Part shown: positions 6,575 through 15,330 of the stretch, piece by piece
How the letters are laid out: each line of letters opens with the position of its first letter
How positions within the stretch are numbered: the first letter of the stretch is position 1
Source of the DNA: Lampropedia aestuarii
GTDB taxonomy: Bacteria; Pseudomonadota; Gammaproteobacteria; Burkholderiales; Burkholderiaceae_C
Length of the DNA: 50,892 nt
Reading direction: 5' to 3'
NCBI RefSeq assembly: GCF_004803635.1
Contig: NZ_SSWX01000010.1
Span: forward strand, 96,935 to 147,826
The notes under the pieces: model-generated
The model's database searches: none
What the model saw: only the letters and a program-made list of their open reading frames with translations
What the model was told of the DNA's origin: nothing
Position numbers and translations under genes: made by a program

Positions 6575-8209
6575 ATGGGCAAAAAAACCGTCGTCATTGG
6601 CTACATGGGCACGCAACTGGATTCGGGCCTTGGCGCCGGGCGCTGGGGCAAATGGCGTCCCAGCCTGTCATTGGTGCAGCACGAAGACTTGCTGGTGGAG
6701 CGCTTTGAGCTGCTGTACGCACCGCAATACCAGGCCTTGGCCGATGTGCTGCAAGCCGATATGCAGCGGCTCTCGCCGCAGACCGAGGTGCGTTTGCACG
6801 CCGTTGAAGCGGCCAATCCGTGGGACTTTGGCGAGGTGTACGCCAGTTTGTACGACTGGGTGCGCCAGTACTCGTTTGACACCGAGCATGAGGATTACTG
6901 GGCCCACATCACCACCGGCACGCATGTGGCGCAGATTTGCATGTTCCTGATGGTCGAGTCGCGCTTTATTCCTGGCGTGTTGTGCCAGACTTCGCCGCCG
7001 CGCAAGCAACGCGAAGGCGGAGAAGCCGGCAGCTATACGCTGATTGATCTGGACTTGCAGCGCTACGACATCCTGGCCAAGCGTTTTGACCAGGCACAGC
7101 ACGATGCGCAACTGCATCTCAAAAGCGGTATTGCCACCCGCAATGCTGGCTTTAACCAGTTGATTGAAGAGATTGAGCAGGTTGCAGTGCGCTCCAAAGC
7201 GCCGGTTCTGCTGACTGGGCCCACTGGCGCGGGCAAATCGCATTTGGCCAAGCGCATGTACGAACTCAAGCAACTGCGCCACCAGGTGCAGGGCCCATTT
7301 GTTGAGGTCAATTGTGCGACCTTGCGTGGCGATGGCGCAGCCGCAGCCTTGTTCGGCCATAAAAAAGGCGCGTTCACCGGTGCAGCGGCAGAGCGCGCTG
7401 GTTTGTTGCGCACCGCGCACGGCGGCGTCTTGTTTCTGGATGAAATTGGCGAGCTGGGTCAGGACGAGCAAGCGATGCTGCTCAAGGCGATTGAAGACAA
7501 GCGTTTTTTGCCCATGGGCAGTGACAAGGAGGTCACCAGCGATTTCCAGCTGATTGCTGGCACCAACCGCGATTTGCGAGAAGCCGTGGTGCAGGGCCTC
7601 TTTCGCGAAGACTTGTTTGCGCGTATCAACCTCTGGTCTTATGCCTTGCCTGGGCTGGCTGCGCGGCGTGAAGACATTGGCCCCAATATCGACTATGTGC
7701 TGGAGCGCTTTGCTGCCGAGGAGGGCCGGGTCGTGCGCTTTCATGCTGAGGCCAGAGCCCAGTACCTGGACTACGCGCAGTCGGACGAGGCGCTGTGGAC
7801 CGGCAATTTCCGCGACCTGATGGCCAGCATCACCCGCTTGGCCACGCTGGCCGATGGTGGACGGATTTCGACGGCTTTGGTGGCTGCTGAAATCAAGCGC
7901 CTGCAATGGCTGTGGCAACACGCGCTTGAGCAGCAATCGCCGCAACGCGCGGTCACTCAAAACCTGGAAGCGTTGCTGCCTGCCGAGCAATGGCAAGCGA
8001 TGGATTTGTTTGATCGCCTGCAGTTGCAAGCGGTGCTGGCCGTGTGCCGCGAATGCAAGAATTTGGCCGAGGCCGGGCGCCGCTTGTTTGACCAATCGCG
8101 CGCGCAGCGCAGCGCGGTCAATGATTCGGACCGCTTGCGCAAGTACCTGCTCAAACATGGCCTGACTTGGGAGCGGGTGGTGGCTCAGGCATCGCTGCGC
8201 CTGGACTAG
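6575..8209 (+). CDS. rtcR: Sigma-54-dependent transcriptional activator RtcR
   Basis: RtcR activates the rtc operon when RNA damage products accumulate. The 544-residue protein has an N-terminal CARF-type sensor domain (about 1-185), a sigma-54 AAA+ domain (about 190-425) with Walker A GPTGAGKS at 215-222, the sigma-54 contact loop GAFTGA at 265-270, Walker B VLFLDE at 285-290 and an arginine-finger region FREDLFAR at 343-350, then a C-terminal helix-turn-helix region. It is divergent from the tRNA-like RNA/slipin/rtcBA unit, the standard arrangement for this regulator. CARF sensors of RtcR are reported to sense RNA ends such as tRNA pieces with cyclic phosphates. No strong ribosome site precedes the ATG. 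A plausible sigma-70 promoter is TTGAAT (6511)-N17-TAGAAA (6534). Confidence 0.93.
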   Translation: MGKKTVVIGYMGTQLDSGLGAGRWGKWRPSLSLVQHEDLLVERFELLYAPQYQALADVLQADMQRLSPQTEVRLHAVEAANPWDFGEVYASLYDWVRQYSFDTEHEDYWAHITTGTHVAQICMFLMVESRFIPGVLCQTSPPRKQREGGEAGSYTLIDLDLQRYDILAKRFDQAQHDAQLHLKSGIATRNAGFNQLIEEIEQVAVRSKAPVLLTGPTGAGKSHLAKRMYELKQLRHQVQGPFVEVNCATLRGDGAAAALFGHKKGAFTGAAAERAGLLRTAHGGVLFLDEIGELGQDEQAMLLKAIEDKRFLPMGSDKEVTSDFQLIAGTNRDLREAVVQGLFREDLFARINLWSYALPGLAARREDIGPNIDYVLERFAAEEGRVVRFHAEARAQYLDYAQSDEALWTGNFRDLMASITRLATLADGGRISTALVAAEIKRLQWLWQHALEQQSPQRAVTQNLEALLPAEQWQAMDLFDRLQLQAVLAVCRECKNLAEAGRRLFDQSRAQRSAVNDSDRLRKYLLKHGLTWERVVAQASLRLD

Positions 8210-8272
8210 TGAATCCCCTTGGGTGTCGCAAGGCAGACAGCAGCGTGCATGGGCAATGGCTATCGTGCAGGC

Positions 8273-8737
8273 ATGAAAACCTTTCAATCATATGCAGAGC
8301 TGACCGCCCTGAAAGGGCAGGAGGTGACTGTCACCGCTTGGCGTGAGATCACGCAAGAGCAAATCAATTTGTTTGCAGAAGCCACGGGCGATCACCAGTG
8401 GATTCACGTGGACACCGAACGCGCCGCCAAAGGTCCGTTTGGCACGACCGTGGCGCACGGCTTTTTCACGCTGTCCTTGCTGGCGGGCTTCATGGAGGAG
8501 GCCTGCCGGATTGATGGCGTGGTGATGGGCCTGAACTATGGCCTGAACAAAGTGCGCTTTACCTCGCCGGTGCCGGTCAATAGCCGCTTGCGCGCGCGTT
8601 TGACACTGGCCAATACCGAGCCTTTGGACAACCAGGGTTTGCAAATCACCTGGCTGGTGACGGTGGAGCGCGAGGGCCAGGATAAACCGGTTTGCGTGGC
8701 CGAATCGCTGACCCGTGTGTATGGCGGCAAAGCCTGA
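8273..8737 (+). CDS. MaoC-like (R)-specific enoyl-CoA hydratase
   Basis: This 154-residue hot-dog-fold protein should hydrate 2-enoyl-CoA to (R)-3-hydroxyacyl-CoA. The hydratase motif is complete: Asp40 and His45 in ATGDHQWIHVD, followed by GPFGTTVAHGFFTLSL at 54-69. Its size equals single-domain PhaJ/MaoC proteins. The start at 8273 (MKTFQSY) is chosen because the family begins about here; an upstream ATG at 8219 would add 18 unrelated residues. It follows rtcR by 63 bases on the same strand but has no functional tie to it, and it converges on the ligase gene at 8927. It may supply (R)-hydroxyacyl-CoA for polyhydroxyalkanoate or take part in the neighbouring acyl-CoA pathway. Confidence 0.85.
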   Translation: MKTFQSYAELTALKGQEVTVTAWREITQEQINLFAEATGDHQWIHVDTERAAKGPFGTTVAHGFFTLSLLAGFMEEACRIDGVVMGLNYGLNKVRFTSPVPVNSRLRARLTLANTEPLDNQGLQITWLVTVEREGQDKPVCVAESLTRVYGGKA

Positions 8738-8859
8738 TGGAGTGAGCGCGCGCGTCCTGAGCAATACCCGACGCCCGTGTTTTTGGGTGACTTAGAACGG
8801 CTGACACCACCCTTGATACGTCGAAAGCAATACCTTGTCGTACGACCAGTACTGCCTGC

Positions 8860-8887
8860 GGTTTGCGCCTAGTCTCAAGCGCAAACC
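8860..8887 (+). terminator. Hairpin between convergent genes, possible terminator
   Basis: GGTTTGCGC and GCGCAAACC form a perfect 9-bp stem with a 10-base loop, followed on the plus strand by TTCGGTTTTC. The T-run is weak. It lies between the MaoC gene and the convergent ligase gene. Confidence 0.4.
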
Positions 8888-8926
8888 TTCGGTTTTCTGG
8901 GTTGTGTTGGCCGCTCTTAGTATGGT

Positions 8927-10489
8927 TTATTGTGGGGCGTAGAGCCTTTTGAGCTCTTTGCGGTTGAGTTTGCCTACGGCTGTTTTGGCAATGGCATCGA
9001 CAAACAGCACCCGTGTAGGTTTTTTGTAGGATGCCAGTTGCTCTAGTGCATATTGGATTAGCTCGTCTTGGCTCAGCGCATGGCCCGGACGCAGCACGAC
9101 AGCGGCGGTGACTGCTTCGACCCATTTGCTGTCTGGCAGTCCGAAAACGGCGCACTCGAGAATGGCCGGATGGGTCAGCAAAACGTCCTCCACCTCACGG
9201 GGGTAGACGTTGTAGCCGCCTGTGATGATCATGTCCGAGGTGCGGTCTTTGAGGTGGAGAAAGCCGTTGTCGTCAAACAGGCCCACATCGCGTGTATGCA
9301 CCCAGCCTTGTTCATCAAACGTTTGTGCATTCAGCTCCGGTGCATCGTAGTAGCCCAGCACGCTGGAGGGCGCGCGTACAAGGACCTCGCCCGGCATGCC
9401 GGCAGCAACGTCTTGTCCGTTTTCATCGACCAGACGCACCTCAACATCTAGCGACACTTGGCCGCATGCAGAAAGCAAGTCGCCCGTATGGTGTTCAGGA
9501 CGCAGCACACAGATGCAAAGCGGCACTTCTGTTTGGCCGTAGTACTGCCAAAAACGGTGCTGTCCCCATGCCGCCATGGCTTTGGTGAGCGTTGCGCGGG
9601 GCATTGGCGAGGCGCCGTAGATCACGCTGCGCAGTGTTGCGACGTTGGTGCTGGAAAAATCCTCGCATTCGAGCAGCATCTGCAGCATGGTTGGCACCAG
9701 ATTGATGGCCGAGATGCGGTGCTTTTCTATGGCATGCAAGAAGTTCTTGGGCTCGAAGCTGGAGAGAATGACGGTGCGAGCACCCCGCAGCCAAAATGGC
9801 AGCACAAATGTGCCACTGGCATGGATCATTGAGGCGGCATGCAGCATGGCATCATCTGGCTGAACGTCAATCAGGTTGAGCATGACATTGCGACAGATCG
9901 CCGCATAAGAGGCCTGCGTGTGCTGCGCTGCCTTCAAGGTGCCGGTGGTGCCAGAGGTAAACAATGTCAGCACCACGTCATCTGGCTTGATCACTACTGT
10001 GGGCGCCTGCGCTGATGCGGACTGTGCCTGTGCCATTAAGTCAACCTGACCAGGCAGGGCGTCGTCTAAGCCCAGGCAGACCAGTGAGGGCAGCGCAGCT
10101 GAGAGCGCTTGCGCCCGATCACGCAGATCAGCACTGTAGATGAGGTGGGTGCAGCCAGTGCTGGTGAGCATTTTCAGGTGCTCTTGAAGCGAGATGCGTG
10201 CATTCAGGGGGACTCTGTTGAGCGCCGCTTTCACGCATGCAAAATCAACCGGCACGCTGTAGAGGCCATTGCTGATCAGCAGGCCCACACGTTGGTGTGC
10301 GGCCATGCCTGCCGCTTGCATGGCGTTGGCCAGGCGCGAGCTGAGTGTGTCCACTTCGCTAAAGCTCAGGGTTTGATTCTGGAACTCAATGGCCACTCGT
10401 GGGCCGTGTTGTTGTGCACCTCTGCGGATCAATTCGAGGTAGGTCGGGCCATGCGCTTGCAGCGGCTGCGTACTGTTGTGAATGCTCAT
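8927..10489 (-). CDS. AMP-forming acyl-CoA synthetase (ligase 1)
   Basis: This 520-residue ANL-superfamily enzyme should activate a carboxylic acid to its CoA thioester through an acyl-adenylate. The P-loop FTSGTTGTLK (177-186) is clear. Also seen are YGQTEVPL (motif 4), the GWVHTRDVG hinge region, DRTSDMIITGGYNVYP, and a C-terminal GKLNRKEL whose lysine should be the adenylation lysine. The start at 10489 has GGAGA six bases upstream. It lies 32 bases after the crotonase gene on the same strand, so the two form a small operon divergent from the PaaX-like regulator. The substrate is unknown; the active-site sequence does not let me choose between aromatic and aliphatic acids. Confidence 0.85.
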   Translation of the reverse strand: MSIHNSTQPLQAHGPTYLELIRRGAQQHGPRVAIEFQNQTLSFSEVDTLSSRLANAMQAAGMAAHQRVGLLISNGLYSVPVDFACVKAALNRVPLNARISLQEHLKMLTSTGCTHLIYSADLRDRAQALSAALPSLVCLGLDDALPGQVDLMAQAQSASAQAPTVVIKPDDVVLTLFTSGTTGTLKAAQHTQASYAAICRNVMLNLIDVQPDDAMLHAASMIHASGTFVLPFWLRGARTVILSSFEPKNFLHAIEKHRISAINLVPTMLQMLLECEDFSSTNVATLRSVIYGASPMPRATLTKAMAAWGQHRFWQYYGQTEVPLCICVLRPEHHTGDLLSACGQVSLDVEVRLVDENGQDVAAGMPGEVLVRAPSSVLGYYDAPELNAQTFDEQGWVHTRDVGLFDDNGFLHLKDRTSDMIITGGYNVYPREVEDVLLTHPAILECAVFGLPDSKWVEAVTAAVVLRPGHALSQDELIQYALEQLASYKKPTRVLFVDAIAKTAVGKLNRKELKRLYAPQ

Positions 10490-10521
10490 TGTTTGTCTCC
10501 TATGGTTGTTCTTGATCTGCT

Positions 10522-11316
10522 TTACTGGGCCTTGTGCTCGAATGCGCCATGCCGTCCAACACCACTGACGAAGCGCGCAGCGCCCGTTACGCCTTCTGCT
10601 TGCACGATGGGCGCCCCCAGGCGGCCTTCGTTGCGGATCGCGGCGGCATAGTCCATGCCCCATTGCTCATGTGCGGAACGGCGGTCAGCCAGCATGCAGG
10701 CCTGTGGAAACGCCGCGATCTGCCGGGCCAGATTTTTGGCCTCTTCCAAGGCACCTCCTGTGGGGGTGATGCGATTGACCAGGCCCATTGACTGCGCTTC
10801 TGGTGCGCTCACAGGACGGCCAGTCAAAATCATGTCCATTGCATGGCCCATGCCAACGATGCGTGGCAGGCGGACCGTGCCGCCATCGATGAGCGGCACA
10901 CCCCAGCGGCGGCAGAACACACCAAATACCGCATCCTCATCGGCCACCCGCATGTCGGCCATGACTGCCAATTCAAGCCCGCCAGCGACGGCATAGCCAT
11001 TGATGGCGGCAATCAGGGGCTTGTCCAGCACCATGCGTGTCGGGCCCAGTGGGCCGGTCCCGCCACCTTCAGGGTCGACTTCTGAGCGCCGTGTGGGATC
11101 ACCCACGGAAGTCAAATCACCTCCTGCGCAAAAGCTTCCTCCGGTGCCTGTGAGAATCGCCACACGTGTAGCGTCATCGCCATTGAAGCGTTCAAATGCC
11201 TCGCGCAGCTCGATGGCCATCGGGCCGTCTATGGCATTGCGACGTTCTGGTTTGTTCAAAGTGATCACGCATATGTTGTCGATCTTTTCATAGAGAACAT
11301 GCTTGGCAGCCATCAT
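10522..11316 (-). CDS. Enoyl-CoA hydratase/isomerase family protein (crotonase) with an altered active site
   Basis: This 264-residue crotonase-fold protein has the oxyanion-hole segments SFCAGGDL (61-68) and INGYAVAGGLELA (105-117). Glu115 matches the first catalytic glutamate of classical hydratases (Glu144 of the rat enzyme). The second glutamate position is Cys135, in GVFCRRWGVPLIDGG, so it may not be a standard hydratase; the same WGVPLIDGGT pattern marks a subgroup of uncertain function. The start is an ATGATG pair at 11316/11313 after an AAGGAAA ribosome site. It is the first gene of the pair with ligase 1 and is divergent from paaX-like, with 61 bases between them containing inverted repeats. 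Confidence 0.8.
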   Translation of the reverse strand: MMAAKHVLYEKIDNICVITLNKPERRNAIDGPMAIELREAFERFNGDDATRVAILTGTGGSFCAGGDLTSVGDPTRRSEVDPEGGGTGPLGPTRMVLDKPLIAAINGYAVAGGLELAVMADMRVADEDAVFGVFCRRWGVPLIDGGTVRLPRIVGMGHAMDMILTGRPVSAPEAQSMGLVNRITPTGGALEEAKNLARQIAAFPQACMLADRRSAHEQWGMDYAAAIRNEGRLGAPIVQAEGVTGAARFVSGVGRHGAFEHKAQ

Positions 11317-11318
11317 GT

Positions 11319-11362
11319 AAATATTTCCTTTTTCATTGAAAAATCCATAATAGGAAACATTT
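11319..11362. promoter_or_regulatory. Inverted repeats between crotonase and paaX-like genes, candidate operator
   Basis: AAATATTTCC (11319) and GGAAACATTT (11353) form a near-perfect 10-base inverted repeat. Between them, TTTTTCATTGAAAAA (11329-11343) is a 15-base palindrome with one central base. The pair lies in the short divergent intergenic region, where it could control both the catabolic genes and the regulator. Confidence 0.5.
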
Positions 11363-11377
11363 CAACATTTCGCAAAT

Positions 11378-12190
11378 ATGCACTCTTTACGTAATATTGA
11401 GCTGCGCGTGCCCAGAACGCCGGTGCTCATTTTGGATCTGCTGATGGCGCGTGATGCGCCTCTTAGCGCGAACGCGATCTGCAGGGTTGGTGAACTGATG
11501 GGAATTTCGCAGGCAACGATGCGTGTGGGCCTCACCAGACTGGTGACGGACGGGAAGATCCAGCGCAGTCAGCGGGGTCTGTACAGTCTTGCCCGGGATG
11601 TGCGCGCACTGCATCGCACGGTTGACCAATGGCAGAACAAGCATGCGCTGGCAGTTGCTTGGCGAGAGCGCGACTGGATTGCTGTTTACGATGGCAATCT
11701 GAGCAAATCAGACAGGGCCGTGAGGCGCCGCCATGCGCTTTCGCTGGCCTTGTTTGGCATCAAAGAATTGCGGCCTGGACTGCACGTGCGCCCCAATAAT
11801 TTGAAAGGGGGAATCGCTGTGCAGTCGCGCAGATTGCGAGAACTGGGCATGGCACGCAGCGCCATTGTGTTTAAAGCGTCTGCGTTCGAGCAGCAGGATC
11901 AGAGCCAAGCGATGCATTTGTGGGATATTGAGCAACTCATCCGTACCGATGACGCCTTTATTGCTGCATTGGAGCAGAGCACTGCGGCGTTGCCGCATTT
12001 GCCGCTTGGTGCGGCTGCCAAAGAGTCATTGCTGCTAGGCAGGGCTGTCATTGCACATCTTGTGCGCGATCCGGTTCTACCTATTGAAATGATGCCACGG
12101 ACCTCTCGCGACAAGCTGCTGCTACTCGCAACCCAGTACCAACGTGAGGCAAGAAATTTATGGTCTCAATGGTTTGAAGAAGCCCGGTGA
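11378..12190 (+). CDS. PaaX-like transcriptional regulator
   Basis: This 270-residue protein matches the PaaX repressor family, which represses phenylacetate and related catabolic genes and is released by aryl-CoA ligands. An N-terminal winged helix covers about residues 12-75 (MGISQATMRVGLTRLV at 41-56). A middle domain contains the family motif FGIKELRPGLHVRPNNL near 122-138, and the C-terminal helical domain ends in QYQREARNLW. The length is near the usual 300. It is divergent from the crotonase/ligase pair, so local control by an acyl- or aryl-CoA is inferred. No paa oxygenase genes are in the window, so the effector need not be phenylacetyl-CoA. Confidence 0.8.
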   Translation: MHSLRNIELRVPRTPVLILDLLMARDAPLSANAICRVGELMGISQATMRVGLTRLVTDGKIQRSQRGLYSLARDVRALHRTVDQWQNKHALAVAWRERDWIAVYDGNLSKSDRAVRRRHALSLALFGIKELRPGLHVRPNNLKGGIAVQSRRLRELGMARSAIVFKASAFEQQDQSQAMHLWDIEQLIRTDDAFIAALEQSTAALPHLPLGAAAKESLLLGRAVIAHLVRDPVLPIEMMPRTSRDKLLLLATQYQREARNLWSQWFEEAR

Positions 12191-12410
12191 ATTGACCTTG
12201 TGGCAGGTGCTTGGAGCCGCTCACACCGCTCACGAGCTAAGTGTTTGATCCCAAGTTGGGATGGTGCACTATTGGACTACGTGTCTTGCATGCAAGGAAA
12301 TACGCTGGGCCAGCCATGCGATGGAGGCGCTGCAACGGCAGCGGCAATGCTGGTCGATTCACCGCTTCTGTGAGTTGCTGCTTCTTGCACTGCACTGGCC
12401 CAGCACATGC

Positions 12411-13385
12411 TTATTGCTCGATGCTGATGTTGTTTTCGTTGATGATGCGAGACCAAAATACGGTGTCTTGCGCAATCATATCGGCCATCATTTCTGGTGG
12501 GCCTTCAATGGCATGCATGTCAGGCACGTTGGATAATTTGGCGCGAAATTCAGGGGACTGTACTACCGTGCGAATGGCCTCTGAGAGCTTGTCGACGATT
12601 GGCTGAGGCGTTCGCGCCGGTGCAACCATGCCGTTCCAGTACGTGCCTACAAATGGGTAACCCAGTTCTTTGAACGTTGGCACATCGGGCAATTCGCTGA
12701 TGCGTTCTTCAGAGGAAATTGCCAGTATTTTTACTTTGCCAGCGGTATAGTACTGAAGGACTGAGGCGACGATGCCTGACATGGCTGGCACCTGATTGGC
12801 CACCAGGTCTTGCACTGCCGGTGCTTCACCTCGGTAGAGCACCGGCTCAACCTTGAACTGGCCTTGCCGGGCAATGTCCGCAGCCATTAGGTGGGTGGTG
12901 CCGCCCACGCTGGAGACTGCAACCGCGGCGGGCTTGCCGCTTTGCTTGATGTCATCAATCCATTCTTGCAGGGTGTTGGCTTTGGCAGATGCGGGAATGG
13001 CAATCACATGGTGTCCCTTGGAGACCGGTGCCAAGTATTGGAAGTCAGTAGGCTGGTACGCCAGATTTTTATACAGCAGTGGGTTCAGAGACATCGCTGC
13101 TGAAAGGGCCCAGCCAATGGTGTAGCCATCCGCGGGCGCAGTGGCTACAGCGACGTTGCCGATCACGAAGTTGCCGCCTGGACGGTTCTCCACCACGACG
13201 GAAGTATTGAGGTGCTTTTGCAGCTCATGGGCCATCGCCCGTGCTTGCACGTCGGTCGCGCCGCCAGCTGCAATGGGCACAATGATACGGATGGGTTTGG
13301 ATGGGTAGTCGCCTGCTGCAAAAGCAGTGCTCGCAGCCACAGTGAGCGCGAGGGTGGCCAAGCGTGCGATGGTTCGAAATGGCAT
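12411..13385 (-). CDS. Bug/TctC-type periplasmic substrate-binding protein
   Basis: This 324-residue protein is a member of the tripartite tricarboxylate transporter receptor (Bug) family, greatly expanded in Burkholderiales. It has a signal peptide (residues 1-23, ending AFA), then YPSKPIRIIVPIAAGG, AMAHELQKHL, VVENRPGGNFVIG and GYTIGWA, the usual ligand-binding blocks. A GGAG ribosome site precedes the start. It is the last gene of the minus-strand beta-oxidation unit, 90 bases after the acyl-CoA dehydrogenase. No TctA or TctB membrane genes are nearby, so it must use a distant transporter or act as a ligand sensor. The ligand is probably the carboxylic acid degraded by this cluster (inference). 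Confidence 0.85.
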   Translation of the reverse strand: MPFRTIARLATLALTVAASTAFAAGDYPSKPIRIIVPIAAGGATDVQARAMAHELQKHLNTSVVVENRPGGNFVIGNVAVATAPADGYTIGWALSAAMSLNPLLYKNLAYQPTDFQYLAPVSKGHHVIAIPASAKANTLQEWIDDIKQSGKPAAVAVSSVGGTTHLMAADIARQGQFKVEPVLYRGEAPAVQDLVANQVPAMSGIVASVLQYYTAGKVKILAISSEERISELPDVPTFKELGYPFVGTYWNGMVAPARTPQPIVDKLSEAIRTVVQSPEFRAKLSNVPDMHAIEGPPEMMADMIAQDTVFWSRIINENNISIEQ

Positions 13386-13475
13386 GGTAGTTGTCTCCTA
13401 GAGTTGAGGGGGTGAGGCACTGGAGTGCCTTCTTGGTGTTGTGTCAAAACAGGGGGGCGTGTTGCGCGTGGTGAC

Positions 13476-15329
13476 TTACAAACACTGGGGGTGTATATCT
13501 GTCAGCAGCGTCTCTTGTTGGTGCACGGGTTGCAGCCAGGCTTGTACCAGTGGCAGTTCATATGCAAAGAAGTAGCGTGCGCAATCGCGCTTGCCTTGCA
13601 CAAATGCGGGCGTTGCGCTGGCCTCTTTGGCTGTGTGCGTGTGCACCGCAAGCTCTAGCCATATCCAAGCCAGCGTGACATGGCCGAAGGCTTTGAGGTA
13701 ATGGCTGGCATTGCTCAGTGCCCGCAGTGCATCGCCGCGACTCCACGCGGCATCTGTTGCTGCTTGCAGCTGCTGTATGGCTGCCTCCAAATCCGCAGCC
13801 AAGCCCTGTGTGCTGGGCTGCTGTTGTGCCGCTGTGATGGTCTGGCGCATGGTCGATAGCAGCAATTGCAGCGCTTGTCCTGCTTGCATGCGTACTTTGC
13901 GGCCTAATAAGTCAATGGCCTGAATCCCATGGGTGCCTTCATGGATCATATTGAGGCGGTTGTCGCGCCAGTGTTGCTCCACAGGAAAGTCGCGGGTATA
14001 GCCATAGCCACCAAGCACCTGAATAGCCAGGCTATTGCCTTCTTGGCACCATTCACTGGGCCAGCTTTTGGCAATCGGGGTGAGAACCTCGAGCAGCAAC
14101 TTGGCGTTGTCCGCCTCTTGGGGGGTGCCTGTGCGCTGCACATCGATCAATTTGGCGCAATACAGCTGTAGGGCCAGAGCGCCTTCTGCATAGCTTTTTT
14201 GAGCAATGAGCATTCGTTTGACATCGGCATGCTCAATGATGGGCACTTGGGGTGCTCGTGTATCTTTTTGCACGTGCTGACCAGCCACCACAGGCCGCCC
14301 TTGTGGGCGTTCGCGGGCATAGTCCAGTGATTGCAAATACCCTGCGTAGCCAAGCATGGTGGCGCCAAGCCCGACTTGAATGCGGGCTTCGTTCATCATG
14401 TGGAACATGCAATGCAGGCCCGCCCCTAAGGCTCCTACGCGGTACCCAATCGCGCCGCCTGCTTCTCCATAATTGAGCAAGGTGTTGGTGGTGCCGCGGT
14501 AGCCCAATTTATGGTTCACGCCAGCGAGCACGATGTCATTGCGCTGCGCGCTCACGTGGCCCTCGGGGCTGACCAAATACTTGGGCACGATAAACAAGGA
14601 AATGCCCCCTGTACCGGGAGGCAGGGCGCCTGTTTCGTCGGGGACTTTGGCCAATACGAGGTGGATGATGTTGTCACCCATCGTATGTTCCCCGGCTGAA
14701 ATCCACATTTTTCGGCCTGTAATCCGGTAGCGTGGCCCTAGCGGGTCGTCGCAGTGATCCTGGCCATCCGCAATGGCGCGCGTCGTGATGTCCGACAGGC
14801 TCGAGCCCGCTTGTGGCTCACTCAGGTTCATGGTGCCAAAGAACCGTCCCTGTAGCTGTGGCAGGGCAAACACCTTCTTTTGTGTTTCGGTGCCGTGCAC
14901 CATCAGCAAGCCTGCATTCGCGGCCGTGAGCATCGAGTAGGCTTTCAGCGCAATACTGGCTGCAGACACCATGCTGTTGGCCGCCATCTCAACCACACAA
15001 GGCAGTTGCATGCCGCCCACGTCAAAGTCGTGTGATGCAGCCAGCATGCCAGACTCGGCATACGCAGTGCAGGCTTGTGATGTGCAGTCTGGCAGGCGCA
15101 GCTCAGGCACTGCGTGCTGTGTGTCCAAGCAGGGCTCTTGGGTGTCTACCAGGCGATTAAATGGCTCGAATTTTTCTGCAGCCAAACGCTCGCACAGGGC
15201 GAGGACGGCGCTGTAGGTGTCTTTGTCGTGGCTGGCATAGCGCGGGTAGGCGCTGAGTTGCTCGATGGCCAGCCAGTCGTAGAGCAAAAAGTCCAGTGTT
15301 TGCCGAATGCTGCTGTAATTGAGCTTCAT
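13476..15329 (-). CDS. Acyl-CoA dehydrogenase (FAD), long form with C-terminal extension
   Basis: This 617-residue flavoprotein oxidises acyl-CoA to 2-enoyl-CoA. The core shows NLSEPQAGSSLSDI (FAD/substrate binding), KMWISAGEH, and a C-terminal catalytic segment MIHEGTHGIQA in which Glu464 is the expected base. About 120 further residues follow, as in the long bacterial acyl-CoA dehydrogenases with an extra C-terminal domain. The start at 15329 (MKLNYSSIRQTL) lies one base after the thiolase stop, with an AGGTGG ribosome site inside the thiolase end, so the two are translationally coupled. It is part of the operon ligase 2-FadB-thiolase-dehydrogenase-Bug. Chain-length preference cannot be read from the sequence. 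Confidence 0.9.
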   Translation of the reverse strand: MKLNYSSIRQTLDFLLYDWLAIEQLSAYPRYASHDKDTYSAVLALCERLAAEKFEPFNRLVDTQEPCLDTQHAVPELRLPDCTSQACTAYAESGMLAASHDFDVGGMQLPCVVEMAANSMVSAASIALKAYSMLTAANAGLLMVHGTETQKKVFALPQLQGRFFGTMNLSEPQAGSSLSDITTRAIADGQDHCDDPLGPRYRITGRKMWISAGEHTMGDNIIHLVLAKVPDETGALPPGTGGISLFIVPKYLVSPEGHVSAQRNDIVLAGVNHKLGYRGTTNTLLNYGEAGGAIGYRVGALGAGLHCMFHMMNEARIQVGLGATMLGYAGYLQSLDYARERPQGRPVVAGQHVQKDTRAPQVPIIEHADVKRMLIAQKSYAEGALALQLYCAKLIDVQRTGTPQEADNAKLLLEVLTPIAKSWPSEWCQEGNSLAIQVLGGYGYTRDFPVEQHWRDNRLNMIHEGTHGIQAIDLLGRKVRMQAGQALQLLLSTMRQTITAAQQQPSTQGLAADLEAAIQQLQAATDAAWSRGDALRALSNASHYLKAFGHVTLAWIWLELAVHTHTAKEASATPAFVQGKRDCARYFFAYELPLVQAWLQPVHQQETLLTDIHPQCL

Positions 15330-15330
15330 G

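Noticed and set aside
6668-8287. A 539-codon minus-strand frame opposite rtcR
   Set aside because: rtcR is certain from its Walker and GAFTGA motifs; the opposite frame is a composition effect.
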